A stretch of DNA of 64,000 nt from a gamma proteobacterium symbiont of Ctena orbiculata (lineage in GTDB: Bacteria; Pseudomonadota; Gammaproteobacteria; Chromatiales; Chromatiaceae): NCBI GenBank assembly GCA_003058495.1, contig QBVC01000030.1, positions 19,571 through 83,570 on the forward strand. The letters run 5' to 3'. Of this stretch, positions 34,117-42,956 are shown piece after piece (the stretch's first letter is position 1; every line of letters starts with the position of its first letter). The position numbers and the translations under genes were made by a program. The notes below the pieces were generated by a model. It did no database searches. It was not told the DNA's origin and saw only the letters and a list, made by a program, of their open reading frames with translations.

Positions 34117-34760
34117 GCTGGCTACCTCTGGATTACCTGTCTCGTCCCCGCGTTTCCCGACCACCGGTTGCCTTCACATTGTTATCCGTATCGATCGGGG
34201 CGACTTTAGTTCCGCCGGCTTGCGTGGCTGGAGTCAATCCGCTCGTATTGATGCAATCACTTGCCGAAGAGCAGAGCGGGTTTGATACTATTCCCTATGC
34301 TGATACCCATCCTCTGAAACCATATAGGCAGCCCGATGCCCGCGCAAGTTTTTCGCCGTCACTGGCCGATCCGGTTGGGGGGAAACGACGGCCATCCCCG
34401 TGCAACGGCGCTATCTCGATGGCAGCGGCTGCCGTGGCTTGTCATCATAGTTTCAAAAATATGTCATAATTGAAGGCTTAGGGGTGCATGCAACAAATGA
34501 TTTCAGGTAGAATTATTTCGGCTCAAGTCATGCAGTCAACCATGCCCCGACTGAGTCCCTTCAATCCTGAAAGTAAATATAGCCGGGTTTGTGTCGATTC
34601 TTTACATTGCAGATTAAGCTGGATGCGAATCCCTTGACCCTGCAAGCCCCTAATTGGCCCATGATGTTGGGAGTCTGTTCCGGGTCTTCCGGACTGACAA
34701 CTCGCTTCAGTACAACCTGTCCGCCCACTGTGGCAGCTACTAACCTGATCGGTATAGTTG
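34117..34760. other. Long non-coding region upstream of the CNNM genes
   Basis: About 640 bp between divergent genes with no convincing gene. Nearer the CNNM start is a hairpin region at 34666-34701, with GTTG/CAAC and AGTC/GACT arms and a competing inner stem TCCGG (34679-34683)/CCGGA (34689-34693), ending about 60 bp before the start. This is a possible regulatory leader for a metal transporter gene. I see no match to a known magnesium or manganese riboswitch. Confidence 0.35.
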
Positions 34761-36206
34761 ATGGAAGAGTTGAAAACCTTCATCGATACGCTTGGACTCG
34801 CAGAAGTAGACTGGGAGCTGCTGCTGCGCGTCATGCTGCAGGTGTTTCTGCTCTCCCTGTCGGCGGTCTTCTCGGGATCCGAGACCGCGCTGTTCTCCCT
34901 CAGCCGGATCGATCTGCAGAAGCTTCGGCATAGCCGGGACAAGCACTCCGAGAGCATCCACGCCATGCTGGATGAGCCGAGGCGGTTGATTATCTCCATC
35001 CTCTGCGGCAACGAACTGGTCAATATCGCCTCCGCGGCGAATATGGCGGCGATCCTGTTGCTGCTTTTCGGCGATGCGGATGTCGGCTGGTTCAATATCC
35101 TTATCATGGTGCCGCTGCTGCTGTTGATCGGCGAGGTCACCCCGAAGACCATCGCGGTCAGTTTTCCGGTCAAGTTCGCGACCCGCCTCACCGCTAGGAT
35201 CCTGCCGCGCTGGATCGTCTTTATCACCCCTTTGAGAGAGGCGGTAAGGTCGCTCTCCGATCGAATCACCACCCTCATCGTGGGCGAGGCGGTGAGTCGT
35301 GAGAACATACTCCACGCCGACGAGCTGCGCACCCTGTTGGAGGCGGGGGAGGAGAGCGGTGTCATCGAGGCCACGGAACGGGTGTTGATCGATAACGTGC
35401 TGGAGGCCTCGGAGACCGATATCTCCCGCATCATGACCCCGGGTCCGCGTATCCAGTTTCTCGATGCGGATCTTCCGGTGCAGGAGCTGATCGAGGCCTT
35501 CCGCAACTACCGCCATCCCAGAATCCCGGTCTATCAGGGGCACTGGGACAATGTCATCGGTTTTATCCATTCCGAGGACATTCTGCGTCTCGTCCGCGGC
35601 GGAGGCGATCTGGAGCAGGTGACCCTGGAGATGATCCTCAAGCCGGCCCATTTCGTTCCACCGACGAAAAAGGTGGATGAGATGTTCGACTATTTTCAGG
35701 CGCACAACACCCGGATTGCCATCGTCCTGGGCGAATATGGCGAGGTGCTGGGCGTGGTCACCATGAAGGATGTGCTGACCTTCATCTTCGGCGAGATCAG
35801 CGGCAAGATGGCGGGCCTGGAGTATTACCAGGAGGAGGACGAGAACAGCTATATCGTCCCGGGGGACATGCGCCTGACCGACTTTTACAATCTCTCCAAT
35901 TTCGATATCGAGGATCCGGTGATGGCGACCATCGGCGGTGTCGTGTTCCGCCTCTTCGACCGTCTGCCCAAGGAGGGGGACAACATCCGCAATGAAGGCT
36001 ATGAATTTATCGTCAAGGAGGTGAAGGGGCTGCGTATCAGCAAGGTCCTGGTGCGCAAGATCACCGCCAGCAACGATGAGCCGCCCGAGGTCGGGGATGA
36101 GAGTCTGGAGGAGCGGGTCGATGCGGGAGAGGAGATCGAATCGCAATCCAACCAGGCCGGAGATGCGGAGATCACCAGGGCAGAGGCGGAGGAGGTGGAG
36201 AAATGA
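34761..36206 (+). CDS. CNNM/CorC-type divalent-metal transporter (first of pair)
   Basis: A 481-residue inner-membrane protein of the CNNM/CorC/HlyC family, linked to magnesium or cobalt export. The N-terminal DUF21 domain (about 1-190) has FSGSETALFSLSRIDLQKLR and the conserved LLLLIGEVTPKTIAVSF. A CBS pair (about 205-330) includes IMTPGPRIQFLDADLPVQELI and RIAIVLGEYGEVLGVVT, and a CorC_HlyC domain at about 355-430 precedes an acidic tail. The ATG at 34761 is chosen over the TTG just before it. Its stop overlaps the next start (ATGA), and the next gene is a second member of the same family. Confidence 0.93.
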   Translation: MEELKTFIDTLGLAEVDWELLLRVMLQVFLLSLSAVFSGSETALFSLSRIDLQKLRHSRDKHSESIHAMLDEPRRLIISILCGNELVNIASAANMAAILLLLFGDADVGWFNILIMVPLLLLIGEVTPKTIAVSFPVKFATRLTARILPRWIVFITPLREAVRSLSDRITTLIVGEAVSRENILHADELRTLLEAGEESGVIEATERVLIDNVLEASETDISRIMTPGPRIQFLDADLPVQELIEAFRNYRHPRIPVYQGHWDNVIGFIHSEDILRLVRGGGDLEQVTLEMILKPAHFVPPTKKVDEMFDYFQAHNTRIAIVLGEYGEVLGVVTMKDVLTFIFGEISGKMAGLEYYQEEDENSYIVPGDMRLTDFYNLSNFDIEDPVMATIGGVVFRLFDRLPKEGDNIRNEGYEFIVKEVKGLRISKVLVRKITASNDEPPEVGDESLEERVDAGEEIESQSNQAGDAEITRAEAEEVEK

Positions 36207-37468
36207 ACTGGGGCTTTGAACTGCTGCTGATCCTCTTCTTTCTCCTGTTGAAGGGTTTTTTCTCGGGATCCGAGATCGCGATGGTGAATTCCGACAAGCT
36301 CAAGCTGCGGCATCAGGCGAAACTCGGCAATCGGGGGGCCAATCAGGTCCTCAGGCTGTTCAAGACCCCGGACGTCATCCTGGGCACGACCCTGGTCGGT
36401 ACCAACATCGCCACCGTCACCATTTCGACCCTGGGGGCCCTTGTCTGTATCGACCTGTTCGGCAAGACCGGCGATCTGATTTCGGTGATTATATTGACCC
36501 CGATCCTGTTGATCTTCGGCGAAGTGGTGCCGAAGAGTGTCTTTCAGCAGGAGGCGGACAGCCTGGTCGGCCGCCTGATCTATATCCTGCGCTTCTTCTC
36601 CTACGTCTTCTACCCGGTGATCTTTATCTTCAGCCGCGTCGCCAGGCTGGCGACCCGGGTCGTGGGCGGCGGGATCGTGCCGCAAAACATGTTCATCACC
36701 CGCGAGGAGCTGCGGGTGCTGCTCGACGTCTCCGAATCGACCTCGGACCCGCAAACCATCGACCGCAAGCGCATCCGCAGGATCATCCGCTTCGCCGACA
36801 CCACGGTCGGCGAGGCGATGATCCCGCTGCCGGACGTGGTGGGCTTCAATGAAGTGCGCAACATGAAGGAGGCGGTGAGGCTGGTGATGAAGCACGGCTA
36901 CAACCGCCTGCCCGTCTACCGCGGCAATATCACCAATGTCAAAGGCATCCTCACCCTGGATACCTGGGACCTGATGCTGCCGGACATCGAGGAGCAGCCG
37001 ATTGCCGACTACATCAGTCCGGTGCTCTATCTCTCGCCGCGGCAGACCATCGATCGCGCGCTGCCGATGCTGCAGGCGAGAAAGGACCACATGGCGGTGG
37101 TTGTGGACGAGTTCGGTTCCGCGGTCGGCATCCTCACCATGGAGGATGTGTTCGAGGAGGTGGTGGGCGAGATCGACGTGGGTTACGACTTCGACGAATA
37201 TCATCCGAAGCGCCGCATCTACATCGAGCATGAGAGCGAGAACAGCCATCTGGTAAGCGGCAGGATGCCGATCTCCGAGATCAACGACATCCTGCATGTG
37301 GATTTCCCGGTGGAGGAGGCGCTGACGGTGGGGGGGCTGATCGTCAGCCGGCTGCGCCACATACCGTCGGACGGCGACTTTATCGAAGAGGCCGGGCATC
37401 GCATGACCGTGATCGAATCCGATGAGCGCTCGGTGGTTAAAGTCAGGATAGAGCGACAGCTGGGGTAA
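36203..37468 (+). CDS. CNNM/CorC-type divalent-metal transporter (second of pair)
   Basis: A 421-residue paralogue of the preceding gene, translationally coupled by a four-base overlap. The DUF21 membrane domain shows FFSGSEIAMVNSDKLKLR, LGTTLVGTNIATVTIST and LIFGEVVPKSVFQQE. The CBS pair includes MIPLPDVVGFNEV and MAVVVDEFGSAVGILTMEDV, and the CorC_HlyC domain ends the protein without the acidic tail of its partner. Two consecutive CNNM genes suggest a heterodimer, since the family works as dimers through its CBS domains; this is inference. Confidence 0.93.
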   Translation: MNWGFELLLILFFLLLKGFFSGSEIAMVNSDKLKLRHQAKLGNRGANQVLRLFKTPDVILGTTLVGTNIATVTISTLGALVCIDLFGKTGDLISVIILTPILLIFGEVVPKSVFQQEADSLVGRLIYILRFFSYVFYPVIFIFSRVARLATRVVGGGIVPQNMFITREELRVLLDVSESTSDPQTIDRKRIRRIIRFADTTVGEAMIPLPDVVGFNEVRNMKEAVRLVMKHGYNRLPVYRGNITNVKGILTLDTWDLMLPDIEEQPIADYISPVLYLSPRQTIDRALPMLQARKDHMAVVVDEFGSAVGILTMEDVFEEVVGEIDVGYDFDEYHPKRRIYIEHESENSHLVSGRMPISEINDILHVDFPVEEALTVGGLIVSRLRHIPSDGDFIEEAGHRMTVIESDERSVVKVRIERQLG

Positions 37469-37513
37469 GGCCGCCGCAACAACAAGACCGATAGACGACA
37501 GAGGAGTGTAATC

Positions 37514-38035
37514 ATGCCGGATAGAGCGGTGAAACAACCTATCCTTGTACCGGTCGACTTTTCTGTGGCATCCGAGGCTGCGCTGTTGAAGGCATTCGAG
37601 TTGGCGGAGTGCCTCAAGGTAAGGGTAGTGGTGCTGCACGTGGTACACGACCCGGTCGACATGCCGGGCTACTACACCAACATGGTGAAGAAGAAGCGGT
37701 TCGCCAGGATGCAGGATGCCGCCCGCGTCATGCTGGATGACTTCATCAAGAAGTTCCGTAAAAAGCACTCCACCAGGAAGCGTCTGAAACGGGCTGAGCG
37801 GATATTGGTCATCGGTCTGCCGGTGACGAGGATTCTGCAGGTCGCGGAAAAAATCGATGCCTCCATGGTGATAATGGGCAGTAAGGGGATGACCGGGTTC
37901 AGGCACCTGATGCTGGGATCCGTGGCCGAGCGCGTGGTCCAGTTGTCTCCCCAGCCTGTACTGGTGGTGAAGGCCCCGGCCGAGGAAAAAGAGGGCGCTT
38001 CGAATGAATCTCAAGGTTCCGCCAAAGATGCCTGA
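37514..38035 (+). CDS. UspA-type universal stress protein
   Basis: A 173-residue UspA-fold protein. It opens with ILVPVDFSVASEAALLKAFELA and has the complete nucleotide-binding signature G-x2-G-x9-G-S in GSKGMTGFRHLMLGS, so it probably binds ATP. A Lys/Arg-rich insert (KKFRKKHSTRKRLKRAER) lies before the last strands. It sits between the CNNM pair and a Na/Pi transporter and overlaps the latter, so it may sense nucleotide level for ion transport. UspA proteins are often fused to or encoded beside transporters. Confidence 0.92.
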   Translation: MPDRAVKQPILVPVDFSVASEAALLKAFELAECLKVRVVVLHVVHDPVDMPGYYTNMVKKKRFARMQDAARVMLDDFIKKFRKKHSTRKRLKRAERILVIGLPVTRILQVAEKIDASMVIMGSKGMTGFRHLMLGSVAERVVQLSPQPVLVVKAPAEEKEGASNESQGSAKDA

Positions 38036-39803
38036 GATAAGCCTCAAACAGGTGATAGGCTTGCTTGTCGCGGCACTCTGCATGTCGCTCGCGCTGCCCG
38101 TGTTCGCCGATGGCGCTGCGGATGCGGGTATCGAGTGGGGTGTCATGGGGATGAAGCTGTTCGGCGGGCTTGCCCTGTTTCTCTTCGGCATGGAACAGAT
38201 GGCGGATGCGCTGAAGGCGGTGGCGGGGGGGCGCATGAAGAGCATTCTCGCCAAACTCACCACCAACCGCCTGATGGGCGCGGTTACCGGGGCCTTCGTC
38301 ACCGCGGTTATTCAATCCTCGTCGGTGACCACGGTATTGGTGGTCGGATTCATCACCGCCGGTCTGATGTCCCTGTCGCAATCGATCGGCGTCATCATGG
38401 GGGCGAATGTCGGTACCACGATCACCGCCCAGATCGTCGCCTTCAAAGTGACCAAGGCGGCACTGTTGATGATCGGTGTCGGATTCACCCTGCTGTTCGC
38501 GGCCAAGCAGGAGCGGATCAAACACTACGGCGCCATGCTGATGGGGCTGGGCCTGGTCTTCTTCGGCATGAGTATCATGAGCGACGGCATGAAGCCGCTG
38601 CGCAGCTATCAGCCTTTTCTCGACCTGATGATCAGCATGGAGGATCCCCTGGTAGGCATTCTGGTGGCCGCCGGTTTCACCGGCCTGATCCAATCCTCCT
38701 CGGCGACCACCGGCATCGTGATTGTCATGGCGAGCCAGGGATTCATCACCCTGCCGGCAGGCATCGCCCTGGCCTTCGGCGCCAATATCGGCACCTGCGT
38801 GACCGCCATGCTGGCGGCGATCGGCAAACCAAGGGAGGCGGTGCGCGCGGCGATCGTGCATGTCATCTTCAACATCGCCGGGGTTGTGCTGTGGCTTGCC
38901 TTCATTCCCCAGTTGGCCGAGGTGGTGACGCTGATCTCCCCAAGCCACCCGGAGCTTTCCGGCGTCGCCCGACTCGGGGCCGAAACGCCGCGCCAGATCG
39001 CCAATGCCCATACCATATTCAATCTGGCCAATACCCTCATTTTTATCGGCCTGACCGTACAATTCGCCAGGCTGGTGGAGTGGCTGATCCCCGACCGCCT
39101 GCTGGAGGAGGAGGGCTTGGCGGTCAGCGCGAAATACCTGGATGACGAGCTCCTCGCCACCCCGTCGCTGGCACTGGACCGGGTACGCCTGGAGGTGCTG
39201 CACATGGGTGAGCGGGTGATGGAGATGGTGGACAAGATCATGCCCGCCATCCTCACCGGCGATCACAAATCGCTGGACGATGTGGCGATGCTCGATGACG
39301 AGGTGGATATCCTCTATGAGCAGATCATCGACTACCTCGGCAAGATCAGTAAACAGTCGATGACCGATACCCAGACCGAGGAGTTCCTCTCCCTGATGGC
39401 GGCAGTCGGCGACCTGGAGAATATCGGTGACACCATCGAGACCAATATGGTCGCCCTGGGCCATGAGCGCATCGATCAGGGCTTCTCCATCAGCGAGCCG
39501 ACAAGGGATGTGCTCAACGGATTTCAAAAGGTGGTGAAGAGGTCGGTGGACGGCGCGGTTCAGGCGGTATCCCAACTCAACACCCAGGTGGCGCAGGGTG
39601 TCATCGAGATGAAGGATGAGATCAACAGGATGGCCGCTTCAGCCGCTGTGCACCAGGCCGCCAGGCTGGTTGCGAAGGAGCCGAACCGGATCGCCGCCTA
39701 CACCACCGAGGTGGATATCATCGAAAAGCAGAAACGGATCTACTATTTTGCGAAGCGCATGGCGAAGACCGTCATTCCGCCGGAAGAGATAACAGAGCAG
39801 TAG
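38004..39803 (+). CDS. Na/Pi cotransporter with C-terminal PhoU domain
   Basis: A 599-residue inner-membrane sodium-phosphate cotransporter of the PNaS/NptA family. It has a leading hydrophobic segment, then two inverted repeats with the QSSS motifs (VIQSSSVTTVLVVGF near 110 and LIQSSSATTGIVIVMAS near 232), each followed by a GAN-[VI]-GT block. Residues about 390-590 form a helical PhoU-like domain that may gate transport. The ATG at 38004 overlaps the UspA gene by 32 bases; ATG 38028 is a good alternative. A link between phosphate import and the adjacent divalent-metal transporters is plausible because phosphate and magnesium levels are coupled in cells. Confidence 0.93.
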   Translation: MNLKVPPKMPEISLKQVIGLLVAALCMSLALPVFADGAADAGIEWGVMGMKLFGGLALFLFGMEQMADALKAVAGGRMKSILAKLTTNRLMGAVTGAFVTAVIQSSSVTTVLVVGFITAGLMSLSQSIGVIMGANVGTTITAQIVAFKVTKAALLMIGVGFTLLFAAKQERIKHYGAMLMGLGLVFFGMSIMSDGMKPLRSYQPFLDLMISMEDPLVGILVAAGFTGLIQSSSATTGIVIVMASQGFITLPAGIALAFGANIGTCVTAMLAAIGKPREAVRAAIVHVIFNIAGVVLWLAFIPQLAEVVTLISPSHPELSGVARLGAETPRQIANAHTIFNLANTLIFIGLTVQFARLVEWLIPDRLLEEEGLAVSAKYLDDELLATPSLALDRVRLEVLHMGERVMEMVDKIMPAILTGDHKSLDDVAMLDDEVDILYEQIIDYLGKISKQSMTDTQTEEFLSLMAAVGDLENIGDTIETNMVALGHERIDQGFSISEPTRDVLNGFQKVVKRSVDGAVQAVSQLNTQVAQGVIEMKDEINRMAASAAVHQAARLVAKEPNRIAAYTTEVDIIEKQKRIYYFAKRMAKTVIPPEEITEQ

Positions 39804-39852
39804 GGCGCGTTCAGTTTGAAAAAAGTATCACCCCAGTTCCGGTCGCGTTAGC

Positions 39853-40110
39853 ATGCAGGGCATAAAAATAGCCCGTCTCCTGGGAAAATATCTGGAGCGG
39901 GGCAGGCAGCGGGGCAAGGATGAGCTCGAGGCAATCGATCAGCTCCTTCACAGGCTCGAGGGAAGGAGGGACCATTTGCAGCACAGATTGCTGACGGAGA
40001 AACGGGCCTGCAAACAGAAGCGTCTCAAGGCGGAGCTGAAGATCGTGGAGATGAAGTTGAAAAAGGGAATGAAGCGCCGGCAGGCCTTCAGCAAGGTCGA
40101 ACATAGGTGA
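39853..40110 (+). CDS. Small basic coiled-coil protein (copy 2)
   Basis: An 85-residue helical, Lys/Arg-rich protein starting MQGIKIARLLGKYLERG. It aligns without gaps over about 49 residues with the protein encoded at 33862-34116 (shared KRL, EK, KI and RR positions), so the two form a small family at either end of the transporter cluster. No signal peptide or membrane helix is seen. It overlaps the next gene by four bases (GTGA). I do not recognise the family. Confidence 0.6.
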   Translation: MQGIKIARLLGKYLERGRQRGKDELEAIDQLLHRLEGRRDHLQHRLLTEKRACKQKRLKAELKIVEMKLKKGMKRRQAFSKVEHR

Positions 40111-40403
40111 ACGCCGATAAGACCAAGCCGGATACCCAGACCGCGATGCGCCAACTCATCGATCGGGCGCGCCGGGAGATCCCGTTCGATCTCCCGGCGG
40201 AGGCGCTTTGCGGCGACGGCTGCCAAGGTTGTTCGAGCAAGCTGCTGAGCTATCTGGAAAGCGAGCTGGATGAGTGGGAGTCGAGGCTGGCCGATGGCAG
40301 CGTTCCGGATTTCCGCGATCTCAGTCGCCTGGCCGAAAAATGCAGGAAGACAGCCAGGGTATTGCAGCAGAATGGATTGCTGGAGAAGCTGCCGGCCTCC
40401 TGA
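40107..40403 (+). CDS. Small protein with a CxxxCxxC motif
   Basis: A 98-residue soluble protein coupled to the preceding gene by a GTG start overlapping its stop. The middle has CGDGCQGC, a three-Cys cluster that could hold zinc or iron-sulfur, and a further Cys lies in AEKCRKTAR. The rest is helical and charged. I do not recognise the family. Its tight coupling suggests it works with the coiled-coil protein. Confidence 0.6.
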   Translation: MNADKTKPDTQTAMRQLIDRARREIPFDLPAEALCGDGCQGCSSKLLSYLESELDEWESRLADGSVPDFRDLSRLAEKCRKTARVLQQNGLLEKLPAS

Positions 40404-40510
40404 GTTAAAGTGGTCACGACCGGATATGACGGTTGCTGTTGGTTTATCCTGAGGTGACTGTTGACAACTAACATGCCGATCTTCCTGGCATTAGCTCAAG
40501 TAGAGTGTTC

Positions 40511-40724
40511 GTCATTCCGGCGAATGCCGGAATCCAGAATTCTGGCATACAGGGATATGAGCCAAGTGACGTACATATTCAAGGTTGATAAGCACATTCG
40601 ACGGCTAAGCAAAATAAAAATTCGGTAGTTTGACCCCCTGGATCACTCGCTCCGCTCACCCTTCGGTCCGACTTTCGGTCGTTCAACGCGCTTTGCCCTT
40701 TTGTCCGGCCTACGCCGGAATGAC
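40511..40724. repeat. REPIN-like inverted repeat pair
   Basis: The 400 bp between genes at 40403 and 40804 contain a 12-bp perfect terminal inverted repeat: GTCATTCCGGCG (40511-40522) and CGCCGGAATGAC (40713-40724). Each end is itself a hairpin: the left is ATTCCGGC-GAAT-GCCGGAAT (40514-40533), the right CCGGC-CTAC-GCCGG. This matches the design of REP doublets (REPINs) or small MITEs, mobilised in trans by a REP-associated transposase, though the 214-bp length is long for one. No transposase is in the window and I see no second copy. Confidence 0.7.
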
Positions 40725-40803
40725 ACACACCTTTTTTCCATTCAGCTTTCGTTCAGCCACAACGCCATATGCTTCTCCATAGGCCCATTGAATTTGGAGA
40801 ACT

Positions 40804-41112
40804 ATGATGAATGGTAAAGCACTTCTCTTGGCGAGCCTGGTCACCGCCTCGTTGGCCACTGCGGCACCGGCGCAGGCTCACGACTACTACGACTATCCCT
40901 ACGGCCTGCTGGGCGGTCTGTTCCTCGGCCTCAGCTGGAACCACTATCATGACCATGGCCACTCCCATTCCCACTCCTATCGCCATTATGACCGTCACTA
41001 TCGCCACCGCGAGTACCGGCGCAGCAAGAGTCACGGACGCCTGCACCGCGACAAGCACAGGCGGCATCGTGATGGCGACAGAGAGCGCCGCCGTCACCGC
41101 CATAGGGATTGA
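40804..41112 (+). CDS. Exported His/Arg-rich protein, probable metal binder
   Basis: A 102-residue protein with a signal peptide (LLLASLVTASLATAAPAQA) and a mature part with 16 His plus many Arg and Tyr, including the alternation HYHDHGHSHSHS. It is likely to bind zinc, nickel or copper in the periplasm, or polyanions through its Arg-rich tail. TTGGAGA precedes the ATG. It is followed closely by another envelope gene. I do not recognise a named family. Confidence 0.7.
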   Translation: MMNGKALLLASLVTASLATAAPAQAHDYYDYPYGLLGGLFLGLSWNHYHDHGHSHSHSYRHYDRHYRHREYRRSKSHGRLHRDKHRRHRDGDRERRRHRHRD

Positions 41113-41127
41113 GCAGGGAGAGCCGTT

Positions 41128-41880
41128 ATGCGCAGTCACCAAAAGAGCGGATGGTTTCCGCTGGCTTCATTGCTGTTGGTTATGGTGTTGGGGCAGCAGG
41201 CAGGCGCCCAGGAGAGCGGCGTCAGACTCTCCCAATCCGTCGAGGGACGGGCGGCCGCCGGCGTGGCGACAGAGGATGCCCAACTCGACCAGGCGGATCT
41301 GGATGAACACCAGGCACTGGTCGTCAGCGGCAGCAGGATGGAGGCGACCGCGCAGCGCAGTTTCGCTGCCCACGCCCCCGGACGGCTGTTGAGTATCTTC
41401 GATGCCCACAGCGTGATCAGCAGGGATGATGACGACGACGGTTTTTACCACCGCCTGAAGGTCGTCTTCGATGCGGACACCTCGGAGGAGGAGGTATGGG
41501 TCTACGCCAGGCTCTATCTCAGCCTCGAGGGTGGGCCGTGGAACCACTACTATACAACCGATCTGTTTCCGATAGCGGGGGATGCCAGCGATGACGAGTA
41601 TGAGGTGGTCACCCGCCTGCTGGATGGCTACCCGACCGGTTACTATGATGTCCTGATCGAACTCTATGACGCCGATTTCGATCTGCTCGAGGTCAACTAC
41701 GGACCCTACGAGGATAGCGATCTGGCGGTGCTGCCCCTGGAGGACAGCTATCGGGATGAGTACCATCACGGCGGTGGCGGCGCCGTCGGCCTCTTTACCC
41801 TGCTGCTGGGCCTGTTGGCCCTGTTCAGAGGCTACCCCGGCTGTAGGGACAGGGCTGGTATATGGCGCCTCAGGGAGTAA
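41128..41880 (+). CDS. Exported protein with C-terminal GlyGly-type anchor
   Basis: A 250-residue exported protein. A signal peptide ends in QAGAQE. The mature part has a Ca-binding-looking acidic run (SRDDDDDGF) and strands (VWVYARLYLSLEGGPWNHYYTTDLFP, YYDVLIELYDADF). The C-terminus is GGGGAVGLFTLLLGLLAL followed by a basic stretch, i.e. Gly-rich, hydrophobic and Arg-containing, like GlyGly-CTERM sorting signals cleaved by rhombosortase, and the whole resembles proteins annotated choice-of-anchor H. No rhombosortase is in the window. It lies 15 bp after the His-rich gene. Confidence 0.7.
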   Translation: MRSHQKSGWFPLASLLLVMVLGQQAGAQESGVRLSQSVEGRAAAGVATEDAQLDQADLDEHQALVVSGSRMEATAQRSFAAHAPGRLLSIFDAHSVISRDDDDDGFYHRLKVVFDADTSEEEVWVYARLYLSLEGGPWNHYYTTDLFPIAGDASDDEYEVVTRLLDGYPTGYYDVLIELYDADFDLLEVNYGPYEDSDLAVLPLEDSYRDEYHHGGGGAVGLFTLLLGLLALFRGYPGCRDRAGIWRLRE

Positions 41881-41942
41881 GATGGACGGCAGTTGCCCCG
41901 GGCTGTTACCGGCCCTGCGGCTAAACAGGAGGAGAACGGCCG

Positions 41943-42809
41943 ATGAAGCTTAAACAGGCGCTGCTGCTGATGGTTTCGCTACCGCTCTGGCTGCTGCAGG
42001 GGTGTTCGTCCCTGGACCAGGTCAGTCGGGTCATGGAGGGGCGGAAACCCACGGCCCAGGTAGCGGGTGTGAGTCTTGACGGTCTCGATTTCAAGGGTGT
42101 CGATCTCGTGTTCGATCTGCAGGTGGACAACCCCAATCCCTACGCCATCGACCTGACGGGGTTCGACTACGACCTGCAGCTTTTCGATCAGTCGTTCATC
42201 AAGGGGCGGCAGACCAAGGGGGTGAGCCTGGCCGCCAACAGCGACAGCCGCGTCGCGCTCCCCCTGCGCCTCGATTTCAAGCAGCTCCTGGACAGCTACC
42301 GGCAGCTGCGGTCGGCCGATGAGGCAAGCTACAGGCTCGACCTGGGATTGGGATTCAAGATGCCGGTGATCGGCGCACTGCGTCTGCCGGTCGACATCGA
42401 GGGAAGTTTTCCCCTGCCAAGAGTGCCGGCGTTCAGCGTCAGGTCCCTTGGGGTGAAACGGCTCTCCCTGGATGAGGCTGAATTGGAGCTGCAGCTGGAA
42501 GTCGACAATCCCAACCGCTTCTCCCTGCTGCTGCAGCAGTTGGACTACCATTTCAAGTTGAACGGGGTTGCCATCGCCGAGGGCTTGATCAGGCAGCCGC
42601 TGAACATCGAACAGGATGGAGTGGGCGTGGTGGCCATTCCCCTCTCCGTCAATCTGCGGCAGGCGGGTATGGGGCTCTATTCGGCCCTGCTCAATGGCTC
42701 CGGTCTCGACTACGAACTGAACGGCTCACTCGATGCCGCCACATCGAATACGCTCTTGAAACGGTTGCAAATTCCGTTGGCTAAACAAGGCAGTATCAAT
42801 CTGCAGTAG
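41943..42809 (+). CDS. LEA type 2 (WHy) family lipoprotein
   Basis: A 288-residue predicted lipoprotein with lipobox LLQGC followed by two LEA-2/WHy beta-sandwich repeats, at about residues 40-150 (VDNPNPYAIDLTGFDY) and 165-285 (VDNPNRFSLLLQQLDY). The repeated VDNPN block is the family mark. LEA-2 proteins are linked to desiccation and stress protection in plants and many bacteria; here it would sit in the envelope. A strong ribosome site (AGGAGG) precedes the ATG. It follows the anchor protein gene by 62 bp and may share its operon. Confidence 0.88.
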   Translation: MKLKQALLLMVSLPLWLLQGCSSLDQVSRVMEGRKPTAQVAGVSLDGLDFKGVDLVFDLQVDNPNPYAIDLTGFDYDLQLFDQSFIKGRQTKGVSLAANSDSRVALPLRLDFKQLLDSYRQLRSADEASYRLDLGLGFKMPVIGALRLPVDIEGSFPLPRVPAFSVRSLGVKRLSLDEAELELQLEVDNPNRFSLLLQQLDYHFKLNGVAIAEGLIRQPLNIEQDGVGVVAIPLSVNLRQAGMGLYSALLNGSGLDYELNGSLDAATSNTLLKRLQIPLAKQGSINLQ

Positions 42810-42956
42810 ATTCTCTCCTACAGGCCTGTCACATTCGGGGGGTAACCGCAGACCGAGCGCTGTTGGAGAGCTAAAATTAGATCAGAAAGAGGTAGAAATC
42901 TTTCACCCGGATGATCTATTCAGGCTCATCCCAATTCCTGCGGGAAGGAGGTAGTC

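Noticed and set aside
34179..34469. 96-residue open frame in the gap before the CNNM genes
   Set aside because: No ribosome site, poor codon pattern and no recognisable motif.
35999..38302. 767-residue open frame antisense to the CNNM and UspA genes
   Set aside because: The plus-strand genes carry clear family motifs and coupled starts; the antisense frame has none.
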